The translations under genes were made by a program, and so were the position numbers. The notes beneath the pieces are model-generated. The model was not told where the DNA came from, did no database searches, and saw only the letters and a program-made list of their open reading frames with translations. DNA of 64,000 bases from Desulfoscipio sp. XC116 (GTDB taxonomy: Bacteria > Bacillota > Desulfotomaculia > Desulfotomaculales > Desulfallaceae): the NCBI RefSeq assembly GCF_039851975.1, contig NZ_CP156660.1, positions 248,001 through 312,000 of the forward strand. Direction: 5' to 3'. Position 1 is the stretch's first letter, and each line of letters starts with the position of its first letter. This document shows, in pieces, positions 9,601 through 18,544 of the stretch.

Positions 9601-9920
9601 ATATAGCTGCGGATATTATCGGTTTTATCCGCCAGCGGGCTCTGGGCGACCCGTTATTAAGCCACGAAGAGCGCATTAAAAACGCCATGCAGAAAGTATA
9701 CGCCCTGCAAAAGTGGACCAATGTGCAGCGCAAGTGGCTGGAGCGCATAGAGAAGCAGTTAATTAAAGAAACCGTAATCAACCCTGAGGACCTGGACAAA
9801 GAGCCCTTCAGGGAAACCGGGGGTTATAAGAAGATCAACAAAATTTTCAACGGCCAGATCGACCAAGTGCTTAATCAAATTAAAAAATCACTCTATCCCG
9901 ACGAAAGGAAGCAGGCATAA
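6684..9920 (+). CDS. hsdR: Type I restriction enzyme, R (motor/nuclease) subunit
   Basis: This 1078-residue protein opens with a DUF4145 domain (about residues 15-125) and a coiled stretch, then the HsdR_N nuclease domain with a D...EAKKK active-site pattern near residue 260. The superfamily 2 motor follows, with Walker A ATGTGKTRTT near 400, DEAH in VVDEAHRGY near 503, GLTATPAP, and motif VI as LGRATRLCP. It translocates DNA and cuts at a distance when the HsdMS complex meets unmethylated sites. The gene is 3 bases ahead of hsdM, so the order R-M-S forms one operon. The length is normal for the family and no damage is seen. Confidence 0.95.
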   Translation: MSPSNFTFLASRWPTLAQLGELAEKNLHADPNTSLIKLRMFGEILSKIILSYENLEEPYDGKQTTRLSLIKSDGALPDRLIGMFHSIRKAGNKATHEAYGTVQEATTQMTFAYRLAVWFVQTYDNWTFNPSPFKEPEKLQDIHELQDLLRRKTENFEAELARLQEELAQQKAAAVLTEEEKSKRHDRAQKAAAKIKLSEAETRKLIDQQLQAAGWEADTQNLRWSKGTRPEKNRNLAIAEWPTEAGPADYALFAGLEIIGLVEAKKKSKDVVADMEQVKNYAKHITQRADEIIPGTLGSYKVPFLFTTNSRPYLKQLETKSGVWLLDARKKTNHPRPLQAWYTPQGLKELLKQNIDLATEKLHREPYDYLNLRDYQVAAIKTVEKALSEEQLNILIAMATGTGKTRTTIGLVYRLIKLDRFKRILFLVDRSALGEQAEDAFKEARLEDFHTFTQIFDLKGLADKTPETTTKVHIATVQGMVRRIMFGGDDADTPTVDRYDCIVVDEAHRGYILDKEMDDVELEFRDQKDYISKFRMVLEYFDAVKIGLTATPAPHTIEIFGKPVFTYSYRDAVIDGWLVDHEPPHQIGTKLKETGIKWKKGEKVPIYDSATGQITNSEELPDELSLDIDKFNRAVITENFNKTVIKELAKELDHEGEEKTLVFAATDDHADMVVRLMKQEFEEQSGTIDDDAITKITGSIKDPVGMIRRYKNERLPNIAVTVDLLTTGIDVPEICNLVFLRRVRSRILYEQMLGRATRLCPRINKTHFVIYDPVGLYEALAPVTNMKPVVANPRVDFTTLVKELQELEDEAQQKVHVEQIVAKLQRKKRRLKGQDKEDFITLAGGRSPEDFINWLGSAPVAEIKEELQKRTNLFSFLDENRYQPRQQLISFHEDELVYHTRGYGNAEKPEDYLDEFTRFIKDNMNIIPALQIVCQRPRELTRQALRELKLELDRHGYSETSLRTAWREMTNQDIAADIIGFIRQRALGDPLLSHEERIKNAMQKVYALQKWTNVQRKWLERIEKQLIKETVINPEDLDKEPFRETGGYKKINKIFNGQIDQVLNQIKKSLYPDERKQA

Positions 9921-9923
9921 AGA

Positions 9924-11345
9924 ATGACGACACAGGAAATTGTCCAAAAGCTTTGGAATTTGTGCAATGTGCTGCGGGATGACGGCATTACTTACCACCA
10001 GTACGTCACCGAGTTAACCTATATTTTATTTCTGAAAATGATGAAAGAAACAGAGCAAGAAAGCCAGATCCCCGAGGGTTACCGGTGGGATGATTTGGTT
10101 GAAAAGAAAGGTACGGAATTAAAAAATTTCTACCGCAAACTATTAGTGGACCTGGGCCAAGAAGGCCGGGGCAGTGTGAAACTTATCTATGCTAACGCCT
10201 ATACCAATATTGAAGAACCTAAGAACTTAGAAAAAATCATCCGGTCCATAGACGGGCTGGACTGGTACAGCGCCAGGGAAGAGGGTTTGGGCGCTCTGTA
10301 CGAAGGCCTTTTGGAGAAGAACGCCAGTGAGAAGAAATCGGGGGCCGGACAATATTTCACCCCCAGGCCGTTAATTAATGTAATGGTGCGTTTAATTGAC
10401 CCTAAACCAGGTGAAAAATGCAATGACCCGGCTGCCGGCACCTTTGGCTTTATGATTGCTGCCGACCGGCATGTAAGGAAAAAAACTGATGACTATTTTG
10501 ACCTAAAACCGGTGGAAGCTAAGTTTCAGAGGAAACAGGCCTTTACGGGTTGTGAATTGGTGCAGGACGCCCACCGCCTGGCCTTAATGAACGCTATGCT
10601 GCATGGTATTGAAGGGGAAATTATTCTGGGTGACACCCTCTCTACCAAAGGCAAAGAATTACGGGATTATGATGTGGTTTTAACCAACCCGCCCTTCGGC
10701 ACCAAAAAAGGTGGGGAACGCCCCACCAGGGATGACTTAACTTTCCCGTCATCCAATAAACAGCTTAACTTTTTACAGCACATTTACCGTTCTCTCCATA
10801 ATAGAGGCGATGCCCGGGCCGCAGTGGTTTTGCCGGATAACGTGCTCTTCCAAGACGGTGATGGCCAGAAAGTACGGTCCGACCTGATGGACAAGTGCAA
10901 CCTGCACACCATCCTGCGTCTGCCCACCGGTATTTTCTATGCCCAGGGAGTTAAAACCAACGTGCTGTTCTTCACCCGGGGCACGACCGATAAGGGAAAT
11001 ACCAAGGAGGTCTGGTATTACGACCTGCGTACAAACATGCCCAGTTTGGGCAAGCGCAACCCGCTCACCGAGGAACACTTTTCCGGCTTTGAAAAAGCCT
11101 ACTTGGTTGAAGACCGCTCAAAGGTAGAAGACGAGCGCTGGTCCTGCCTGACCCGCGAGCAGATTCGGGCTAAAGGCGACAACCTGGACCAGGGCCTGAT
11201 TGCTGATGAAAAGTATTCCTCTTACGATAACCTGCCCGACCCCATTGAATCGGCAGAAGAAGCCATCGCCAAGCTGGAGCAGGCCACAGTCCTTCTTTAT
11301 GAAGTAGTTAAAGAACTTAAAGAAGCCGGGGAGGGTCAGGCGTGA
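9924..11345 (+). CDS. hsdM: Type I DNA methyltransferase, M subunit
   Basis: The 473-residue protein has the N-terminal helical HsdM domain and an N6-adenine methylase domain with the SAM-binding motif DPAAGTFGFM near residue 168 and the catalytic motif NPPFG near residue 254. It methylates adenines at the site chosen by HsdS and protects host DNA. GQYFTPRPL ahead of the SAM motif is usual for type I enzymes. The gene ends in a four-base overlap with hsdS. It appears intact. Confidence 0.95.
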   Translation: MTTQEIVQKLWNLCNVLRDDGITYHQYVTELTYILFLKMMKETEQESQIPEGYRWDDLVEKKGTELKNFYRKLLVDLGQEGRGSVKLIYANAYTNIEEPKNLEKIIRSIDGLDWYSAREEGLGALYEGLLEKNASEKKSGAGQYFTPRPLINVMVRLIDPKPGEKCNDPAAGTFGFMIAADRHVRKKTDDYFDLKPVEAKFQRKQAFTGCELVQDAHRLALMNAMLHGIEGEIILGDTLSTKGKELRDYDVVLTNPPFGTKKGGERPTRDDLTFPSSNKQLNFLQHIYRSLHNRGDARAAVVLPDNVLFQDGDGQKVRSDLMDKCNLHTILRLPTGIFYAQGVKTNVLFFTRGTTDKGNTKEVWYYDLRTNMPSLGKRNPLTEEHFSGFEKAYLVEDRSKVEDERWSCLTREQIRAKGDNLDQGLIADEKYSSYDNLPDPIESAEEAIAKLEQATVLLYEVVKELKEAGEGQA

Positions 11346-12835
11346 GCGTGAAGAAGAAAACACTGACTCCGGAGGCAATGCTGCGGGATGCACTGGTGCC
11401 GGAGGAGGAACAGCCTTATCAGGTGCCGGGGAATTGGGCTTGGACGAGATTAAATACAATTAATTCAAATAAGGCAAGAAATATTATTCCTAACAAACAT
11501 CCAGAAGAACTTTTTGAATTATACAGTGTTCCAAGTTTTTCTGAAGAAAAACCTGAAGTAATATTAGGTGCGGAAATTGGTTCAAATAAACAACTAGTTT
11601 CAAATAATGATGTGCTGTTATGCAAAATAAACCCCCGCATAAATAGAGTATGGATAGTTGGTCAAAATAATGGATATCGCCAGTTAGCATCAACTGAATG
11701 GATTGTAATAAAGCCACAAGAAGTCATGGAACCACAATTTTTATTGTACTGTTTAAGGTCAAGGTATTTTAGAAACCTTTTAACCTCAAATGTATCTGGT
11801 GTAGGTGGTTCTTTAACCAGATCACGGCCTAAGGAAGTTGAGCTTTATCCTGTACCAATACCACCATTAACTGAACAAAAACGTATTGTTACTCGAGTTG
11901 AATCTCTTCTGGATAAAATAAACCAGGCCAAGGAATTAATTGCCGAGGCCCGGGAAACCTTTGCAGACCGCCGGGCTGCCATTTTAGCTAAAGCTTTTCA
12001 CGGAGAATTAACCAAAAAATGGCGGGAACAAAACCCCGATAACGAATCGGCTGAAACACTACTGGAGCGGATTAAGGAAGAAAAGGCCAAGCTAAGTAAT
12101 GGCAAAGGTAGAAAACAAGCGGAACTTCCAACAATTGACCCGCCTTATGAATTGCCAAAAGGTTGGTGCTGGGTGAGAATGGGGGATATTGTTGATGTAA
12201 ACCCACCTAAAATTGGCATTTCCGATTTAAGCGATGAACAAATTTGTACTTTCATACCAATGTCGTCGATTTCAGCGGAGACTGGTTCGATTACTGCCCC
12301 AGAACAAAGAATTTTTAGTAAGGTTAAACAAGGATATACAAATTTCTTGAAAGGGGATATTTTATTTGCCAAAATAACTCCCTGTATGGAAAATGGTAAA
12401 TGTGCAATCGCTAACGAACTAATAAACGATTTCGGTTATGGGTCAACAGAGTTTTATGTTTTAAGACCAAAAGATGGCATAAATAATAGATATATTTATC
12501 ATTTAGTCCGTTCCGAGAAATTTAGGATTGATGCAAAATATGTGATGACCGGTGCGGTGGGTCAGCAGAGAGTGCCTAAAAGTTTCCTTGAAAATTATAT
12601 AATTGCGCTACCACCTGAGCTCGAGCAAAACGAAATTGTAAAAATCATAGACGATATAGTTGAAATAGAAGATAAAATTAATAGCATTATTAAGATGGAA
12701 GACACAATAGAGCTATTTATTAATTCTGTTTTAACGAAAGCCTTTCGCGGTCAACTAGGTACCAATGATCTTAGGGAAGAAAGTGCACTAAAAAACTCTA
12801 AAGGAAATTATTTTGGAGCGGCATGCAAACGCTAG
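11342..12835 (+). CDS. hsdS: Type I restriction enzyme specificity subunit
   Basis: A 497-residue protein with two variable target-recognition domains (about residues 20-180 and 275-425), each followed by a conserved helix: the central one around EQKRIVTRVESLLDKI with an AKAFHGELT end, and the C-terminal one around ELEQNEIVKIIDDIV with a matching TKAFRGQLG end. This two-fold pattern is diagnostic of HsdS. The GTG start overlaps the hsdM stop. The target-domain DNA is clearly more AT-rich than hsdR and hsdM, as expected for exchangeable recognition modules. Confidence 0.92.
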   Translation: MSVKKKTLTPEAMLRDALVPEEEQPYQVPGNWAWTRLNTINSNKARNIIPNKHPEELFELYSVPSFSEEKPEVILGAEIGSNKQLVSNNDVLLCKINPRINRVWIVGQNNGYRQLASTEWIVIKPQEVMEPQFLLYCLRSRYFRNLLTSNVSGVGGSLTRSRPKEVELYPVPIPPLTEQKRIVTRVESLLDKINQAKELIAEARETFADRRAAILAKAFHGELTKKWREQNPDNESAETLLERIKEEKAKLSNGKGRKQAELPTIDPPYELPKGWCWVRMGDIVDVNPPKIGISDLSDEQICTFIPMSSISAETGSITAPEQRIFSKVKQGYTNFLKGDILFAKITPCMENGKCAIANELINDFGYGSTEFYVLRPKDGINNRYIYHLVRSEKFRIDAKYVMTGAVGQQRVPKSFLENYIIALPPELEQNEIVKIIDDIVEIEDKINSIIKMEDTIELFINSVLTKAFRGQLGTNDLREESALKNSKGNYFGAACKR

Positions 12836-12949
12836 TAAATAAACTTAAAAAATGATGTAACTACTCAATCTTGCTAACTGTTCAATTAACCAACCACAAA
12901 TAAAAATAATACTGAGCTCAGCTCTGATTATCATATAGAATGAAATCAT

Positions 12950-13376
12950 GAAACAGAAGCTGAATTCCGGGTAACCGAGATAACCGAATATCACATTTAG
13001 ACAGTCAGGCAGTTGATCACTGACAACCCTTCATGGAGCCGCAGCAGACTGTCGAGGGAACTCTGTCGTTTATGGAACTGGCGTACTTTAGCAGATCAAT
13101 TGAAGGATATGGCCTGCCGGGACCTTTTACTTAAATTGGAGCACACGGGAAGATTGTATTGCTCCGCCGTAAGTCTGAAGCTTTTGTCCGGGGTACGGCC
13201 ACGGCCTGCTTCTTCTGGAAGCCTTCATAGAGATAGACAGATTCCGAGGCACCTGCTACAAGGCGGCTAATTGGCACTACATCGGCCTGACTAAAGGGCG
13301 TAGCCGTAATGAATCTGTAGATGTTTCAATTTCCACCGAAATCGGAATAAAAAACCTTAAACAAACGAGAACTTAA
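12950..13376 (+). pseudogene. druA: Decayed DUF4338 gene (druA remnant)
   Basis: Three separated pieces of a DUF4338 protein can be read: an N-terminal piece with an in-frame TAG at about 12997-12999, a middle piece containing ITDNPSWSRSRLSRELC and CRDLLLKLEHTG, and, in another frame from about 13190, LLLLEAFIEIDRFRGTCYKA followed by ANWHYIGLTKGRSRNE. The central part of the domain, more than 100 residues, is missing between them. In Druantia type I systems the DUF4338 protein DruA is the first gene of druABCDE, which is where this remnant lies. DUF4338 genes also occur elsewhere, so the assignment as druA rests on position. Confidence 0.7.
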
Positions 13377-13499
13377 AAAGTCTCTTACTTTGCGTTTAGC
13401 GCCATATCAGATTGATGCAGTTTAAAAAAACGCTGTTAAGAAAGGGCTTCCATATCAGATTACAGAGAGAATTAAAACTGAAGTATGAACAACAAGACT

Positions 13500-13523
13500 C
13501 CGGTATTATTTGCCGGTTTTTTT
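13500..13523 (+). terminator. Terminator-like hairpin after the DUF4338 remnant
   Basis: CCGGTA at 13500-13505 pairs with TGCCGG at 13511-13516 around a five-base loop, followed directly by seven T residues at 13517-13523. The stem is short (one G-T pair), but the T run is good. Confidence 0.5.
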
Positions 13524-13799
13524 ATAAAATATCGCTACCATTACTATATACTATAATTACCTTGTGGGTGATGACACTGCGCTGGCACTGCCCCGTCTAA
13601 CGGATAGCTTTGGTTAAGATAACCCTTGGCCCCAGTTTACTGCAGCAAGGCAGCCCACTGATTTACGGTTAAAACATCTGCCTGGCGGGGGAATACCTTT
13701 TAAACCAAAATGGGTTTTTAAAAATTTGTTTGTAATATTTCATATTACCCATATTAAGATTGCAGGAATTATGAACCTAATGTCGAAATTACACCGTAC

Positions 13800-13839
13800 A
13801 GCAACGTATGTATAATCATCATGGTTACGTTGCTTTTTT
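13800..13839 (+). terminator. Terminator ahead of druB
   Basis: AGCAACGTA at 13800-13808 pairs with TACGTTGCT at 13826-13834 and runs into six T residues. It insulates the dru genes downstream from upstream transcription, so druB needs its own promoter within 13840-13970; I could not identify one with confidence there. Confidence 0.6.
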
Positions 13840-13970
13840 CTATGATATATGTAGTTATGACTATCCTAAAAATAATGTCGAAAGAGCACTACAATTATGT
13901 AATAATTAGATATTGTGCGTTTTCGATATCTACAGTTTCTGGCCAGGTTTAATTGACCATATAGACCACC

Positions 13971-15614
13971 ATGCTGCCAGCGCAGCACTATCAGAGGATG
14001 AAATTACCTAATAGCGCTATTTTCAGGATAGAGAAAGTAAAACAGTGGCTAAAAGAGGTGAAAATTGTGCCGCTCGATAATGTCAGTGTATGGCGTAATG
14101 GACACGGATGGAGCCACACCACGCCGGATGAAGCGCTTGAGCTGTTCCCCAATGGATCATCATCAACAGATAAAATATTCCTTTGTGAAAGTTGTGGACA
14201 ATACGCTTCGTTTGTTGTGGGTGATTACCAGATTCATCACTTCAGACATCCAGCTGGAAGCAAGGATTGCAAAGATAAACAAGTAGCTTGGTCCTCTTAC
14301 TATCAAACCAACAAGCTTGGTTTCTCTTTGCCCATAAAAATAAAACTGGATGCAAATGACATCGAGATTACTATTGGCTTTTTGCCGCTTACGGTTCAAC
14401 AGTTAACAGAAGCAATGCAGAACAAGACGGTGGTAACCATATCTGCGGGCCTTCAAACCATCTCAACACTTCTGATTAGTCATGAGCGTTTTTCATCGGA
14501 GCATATTACATACGTTTCAATTGGAAATAAGGTAAGCGAAAGATATACAATCAATTACTCTAATGCAGATGCCTCATTGTCGACAATATGGCCTCGGATA
14601 ATCAATGGTTTTAATTTACTGGGAACATTGTTTGATGGTGCAACCGGAAAGCGCCTACCTGTTAATGCAGATGTCGAGATAAGCCGGGAGTATTATTTAA
14701 TTTCAAAAAGCTATTATTGGCATGGTCGTTCTGATATTAGTATTGAACGTATTCAAAATATATCTAATGGTTGGCAAGTATACAGAGTAAAAGCGTTGCG
14801 ATTAACCAAACAAGCAGCGGAGTTTTTCCTTGATTTTGGTGTGCGATTGACCGATGCGCCGGCATATATTACACTGCTTTGGCCACCAAGCGCTCAAGCG
14901 TCTCATATCGTTTCACATGAATCAGATCCTGTCATTTTCTATCATAAAGGCAGGGGATGTGTAGAAGTCTGGCCATATGCAAGGGTTCATCGGGATGTAG
15001 TGGCAGAAACAGAAGGTGATATCTACTCATTTTCCGGGAATTCAATTCAGCAGGTATTATCTGTAAGCCGCTTCTATCAGCGAACGTCGGTGCTGCGATA
15101 TATCGTTTTGGACAAAAAACAAATTGCTTTTGAAAGCAAAAAAATTCCGGAAGTTCTGATAAGTGATGACTTCGGAAAAGAAATTGCCCCAGGTGTGTAT
15201 CATGGATTACCACCGGACAAAACCATAACTATTACTGCACCATATGACGGGGTCGTTGAAGTTAAAAAGTTCAATAGATTAATAAAACGAGTTAACACGA
15301 AAGGTAGCGATTCTATTGTAATAACTGTGAATTGGGGTTATTCCGTTTCCGTCTATCAAGGAATGGATTTATCCGCAGAAGTTTTGTTTGAGCGAAAACA
15401 TAAAGGTACAAAGGATGATATTAAACTCCTTAAACGACTGAAATCATACAAAAACCAAATGATTCCGATTTCGCATGAGATCGGGAAGCTGGCTGTAAAA
15501 CTGGGTAAACTGCCTGAAACAAAGAGATGGCTGCTCTATCAAATCCGGCGTGGATATATTTCAGAAGATTCTTTAAAACGTATTGAAACTACAATAACCA
15601 ATCGATGTAAGTGA
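13971..15614 (+). CDS. druB: Druantia type I-like protein DruB
   Basis: This 547-residue protein (538 if the second ATG at 13998 is the start) has no enzymatic domain I recognise. Near residues 70-105 it has a CESC pair, a HHFRHP motif and a further Cys, a pattern like the N-terminal zinc-binding part of CoiA-type proteins. The rest is rich in beta-strand-like stretches. It is the first intact gene of a four-gene operon whose sizes and order (about 550, 630, 340 and 1750 residues, the last a DUF1998 helicase) match druB-druC-druD-druE of the Druantia type I anti-phage system as I recall it. No alignment could be run. Confidence 0.65.
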   Translation: MLPAQHYQRMKLPNSAIFRIEKVKQWLKEVKIVPLDNVSVWRNGHGWSHTTPDEALELFPNGSSSTDKIFLCESCGQYASFVVGDYQIHHFRHPAGSKDCKDKQVAWSSYYQTNKLGFSLPIKIKLDANDIEITIGFLPLTVQQLTEAMQNKTVVTISAGLQTISTLLISHERFSSEHITYVSIGNKVSERYTINYSNADASLSTIWPRIINGFNLLGTLFDGATGKRLPVNADVEISREYYLISKSYYWHGRSDISIERIQNISNGWQVYRVKALRLTKQAAEFFLDFGVRLTDAPAYITLLWPPSAQASHIVSHESDPVIFYHKGRGCVEVWPYARVHRDVVAETEGDIYSFSGNSIQQVLSVSRFYQRTSVLRYIVLDKKQIAFESKKIPEVLISDDFGKEIAPGVYHGLPPDKTITITAPYDGVVEVKKFNRLIKRVNTKGSDSIVITVNWGYSVSVYQGMDLSAEVLFERKHKGTKDDIKLLKRLKSYKNQMIPISHEIGKLAVKLGKLPETKRWLLYQIRRGYISEDSLKRIETTITNRCK

Positions 15615-15648
15615 TATAGGGTTAAGCGCATAAAGAATGGAGGAAACT

Positions 15649-17523
15649 ATGGACATATCATTGCATCATCTGACAAAAGATGAATTATATGAGCTGTTAG
15701 ATTCCTTTTCTGAATCTTTCTTATCTCAGCCACTTGCAAAAAATCCAGATCATTTCGCACAGGCCACAAAAGGCTTTAGAATTAACAAACTCCCAAAGAG
15801 CAGGCTCTTTCCAATTTACTATAATGAGATTTCTGGTTTTCCTGGTTGCCCACTGGAACTGTTTCTGGTTCCATATTTAGAAAAACTTTTTGGCGATTTG
15901 TCAATCCCAGACTTATTTACAGCTGATGATGTTGATGATTTTTCATTAGGGCTACTGATTGAGGCGGCCATACGCAAATCAAAAATATCAATTAACGGGA
16001 GTAAACAAATTCCAGAGATTCCGGCATATGCAGTATTGCAACTTTATAAACGCATTTCAGACGAAACTTTGAAAAGACATTTGAAACAAATTTCGGATAC
16101 AATTGAGAGTTGTATCGAACAAGCAATTCGCACCGGTGAGGAAAAGTGCGCTATATCGATAGATCGCGTAAGAGCTGAAGCAGCCAAATCCATCAGTGAA
16201 AAAGAAAATAAAATTGAAAAACTCATAAATCAAAACCATGTAATAACAAATCAGTTGCATACCCTACAGGCCCAAAACTTACAGCTGCAAGAAGAGACCC
16301 GTACAAGTAGACAACAGTTAGAAAAATCTGTAACTATAATCAAGAAATATGAAATTGATAATGAAAAAATTCGGTTGATGGAAACAGAAATTGAACGATT
16401 AACTGACGAAGAAACTGGTTTATCTGTGAGCGTTAAGCAACTTCAGGAGCAAATAAACAGTATAACATTAGAACTACAGAGTAGCTCTTCGCAATTACAG
16501 CAGCAAAAAAGAAGCCTGGGAAAAGCAATGCTTGAGTATAAGCAGATTAAAGAACAAACAGATGTGTTGTCTGATCAGTGGGAGCAGCGTGAAGAGATCG
16601 GACGAAACATTGATGACAAGATAAAACGCAGACTACAACACACAAAGGAGTGTATTTCAGAGTTCTTTATAGAGTATGCAATTTATGCAGGGACAAGTAT
16701 TACTGATACGGAAAACTCAACCGGTAAAAGTGTCGAGTACAATCTTGGGAAAATGGTTGATGAAGACCCATACGAAGTACAGAGCATGCGAGATCTTTTC
16801 GAATGTATGTCTGAAAATCTGGAAGTTGTGGGAGTTGCAAGTGAACATATTCCAGCATTGGCAGCTTATCTGATTGCGGCTTACGCAAACAAAGTACCTC
16901 TGATTCTTGCTGGTTATGGTGCGGTAGACATTGCTGATGCGATGTCTGTGACGATCAATAACAGGTTGTCCAACAAGGCGTATTGCTATGGAAAAACCGA
17001 TGTCACACCTCTATTGGGCAGTGCTTCAGCCTCCAATATAATCGCGGTACATGATGCCTTTCAAAGCAATTGCATGAACAAATTATTGCAAGCAGTTGCG
17101 ATTTCGCAGCACTACTATTACTTCATCTTGTCGACATCAGAGGAACTGTATATTGAGCCGAAGGGTATTTTTGACTATGCACTGCCCATATTTACTGAAT
17201 TCTTTGTGGATAAACGCGCGTCTCGTAATTGGGGCGGATCTGCGTGCAAAATTGAGTTGAAGTTCGATAATGTACCAAAAGTGCGTGTGGATTTACCTAA
17301 GCACACCGTTTCAAAACTCGCATTCACTCAGTGTAGTGAGTTACTTGCGTGCTATTCGGCTATTGCAAATGAAAACGCAATATTTTATGGTTTTCTTCTT
17401 CAGACGATGCCAATAATGCTAGCTCTTGGAAAACGCGAGAAACTGTTGGATATTATTGATAACGCAAAACTTTCCGACAAGGAAAAGGAAGAACTATTGA
17501 TGCTATGTGGTGAAGGTCAATGA
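15649..17523 (+). CDS. druC: Druantia type I-like protein DruC, coiled-coil
   Basis: I chose ATG 15649 rather than ATG 15637 because GGAGG at 15639-15643 sits five bases ahead of it; the product is 624 residues. The centre (about residues 170-335) is a long coiled coil rich in Glu, Gln, Lys and Leu. The C-terminal 290 residues form a separate globular part with no recognised motif; I see no intact Walker A. The gene is third from the decayed druA and overlaps the next gene by four bases (ATGA), so the proteins are probably made together. Function unknown beyond the presumed Druantia membership. Confidence 0.65.
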   Translation: MDISLHHLTKDELYELLDSFSESFLSQPLAKNPDHFAQATKGFRINKLPKSRLFPIYYNEISGFPGCPLELFLVPYLEKLFGDLSIPDLFTADDVDDFSLGLLIEAAIRKSKISINGSKQIPEIPAYAVLQLYKRISDETLKRHLKQISDTIESCIEQAIRTGEEKCAISIDRVRAEAAKSISEKENKIEKLINQNHVITNQLHTLQAQNLQLQEETRTSRQQLEKSVTIIKKYEIDNEKIRLMETEIERLTDEETGLSVSVKQLQEQINSITLELQSSSSQLQQQKRSLGKAMLEYKQIKEQTDVLSDQWEQREEIGRNIDDKIKRRLQHTKECISEFFIEYAIYAGTSITDTENSTGKSVEYNLGKMVDEDPYEVQSMRDLFECMSENLEVVGVASEHIPALAAYLIAAYANKVPLILAGYGAVDIADAMSVTINNRLSNKAYCYGKTDVTPLLGSASASNIIAVHDAFQSNCMNKLLQAVAISQHYYYFILSTSEELYIEPKGIFDYALPIFTEFFVDKRASRNWGGSACKIELKFDNVPKVRVDLPKHTVSKLAFTQCSELLACYSAIANENAIFYGFLLQTMPIMLALGKREKLLDIIDNAKLSDKEKEELLMLCGEGQ

Positions 17524-18542
17524 GGGCAATAACACATTCAAATTATGTCACATACTTAGCACAAAAACTACATATTTGCAAAGGTAAAAATGAATCAGAT
17601 AGCAGCTGGAATTTTCGCGTGTTATACAGCGCAATCTCCCTTAATATGTTGGCGTCGCTATACGATTATGATGAAGATAGCGGACAAAGTGTTGGCAATG
17701 AACAAATGGTATCCATGCAACACGTTCGCACTCGGGGGATCGAATTGATCGAATCATATCGTGATTTGTATCGAACTGCTATGACACAATTAAATTTATG
17801 TTCGGAGAAATTAGCAGAATCGATCAGAGATATTTATATGCAAACCGGCTATATACTTCACAAAGCAAATTACTTAACAGCTCCGACAGCTATATGTGCC
17901 AAGTACGAAGACATATATTTTTTGCGCGGAACATCTCCATGGAATGTGGAATACATGAGTGGGCTTGGATGCTACGCTTATACTGTAACAGATACCAGCG
18001 TTGAAGATGTTTGGCGTATGTTCCGAATTGAGAATACCGAAATCAGCGTTTGGTGGAAGCAGTTTTTACACAATTGCCAATGGCGAGAATTAAACGAATT
18101 GCCAACTGAGGTGGAATACATAAATTATTCAAGAAAAAGTGGCGAGCAGTATTGGCTTTCAAATGCACCCAAGTCCGGCCTCTCCATGTACCGCGACAAA
18201 AGCATTGGAGAGAAGAAATATGGACTGATTCAAGTGGCAGCGGGACAAATATTAACTAGCGTTTTACCTGTATGGCAAGTCGACAATAAAGAATATTTAC
18301 GAATTTCACTGGCACTGCAAAACGCGGCTGCAAAAAATCCCACTGTTCGCATTAAAAGCGCTTCCTCAATTTCTCACATTCAGTTGAGTTATCTGCTTCC
18401 GCCATGTGAGCAAAACTTCCTTGAGTTATTCAGTTGGCCAAGCGAAGGAATATCCCGCTGGAAACGAACCGTAGTAACTGAGTTACTCCCGATATTCAAA
18501 CAACTGTTTAAAAACCTTTGTTTTAACATTATGGAGGAATAG
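17520..18542 (+). CDS. druD: Druantia type I-like protein DruD
   Basis: A 340-residue protein without recognised domain or membrane segments. Its ATG overlaps the stop of the upstream gene and its own stop lies two bases before the ATG of the helicase gene, with GGAGG at the end of the frame serving that next start. The tight packing, size and place agree with druD of Druantia type I. The sequence is AT-rich like its neighbours and unlike the C1 genes of this window, which suggests that the operon was acquired. Confidence 0.6.
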   Translation: MRAITHSNYVTYLAQKLHICKGKNESDSSWNFRVLYSAISLNMLASLYDYDEDSGQSVGNEQMVSMQHVRTRGIELIESYRDLYRTAMTQLNLCSEKLAESIRDIYMQTGYILHKANYLTAPTAICAKYEDIYFLRGTSPWNVEYMSGLGCYAYTVTDTSVEDVWRMFRIENTEISVWWKQFLHNCQWRELNELPTEVEYINYSRKSGEQYWLSNAPKSGLSMYRDKSIGEKKYGLIQVAAGQILTSVLPVWQVDNKEYLRISLALQNAAAKNPTVRIKSASSISHIQLSYLLPPCEQNFLELFSWPSEGISRWKRTVVTELLPIFKQLFKNLCFNIMEE

Positions 18543-18544
18543 CG

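Noticed and set aside
12950-13376. DUF4338 as part of an insertion sequence
   Set aside because: No terminal inverted repeats, target duplications or other transposase parts; its position directly ahead of druB-E better fits druA. The alternative cannot be fully excluded.
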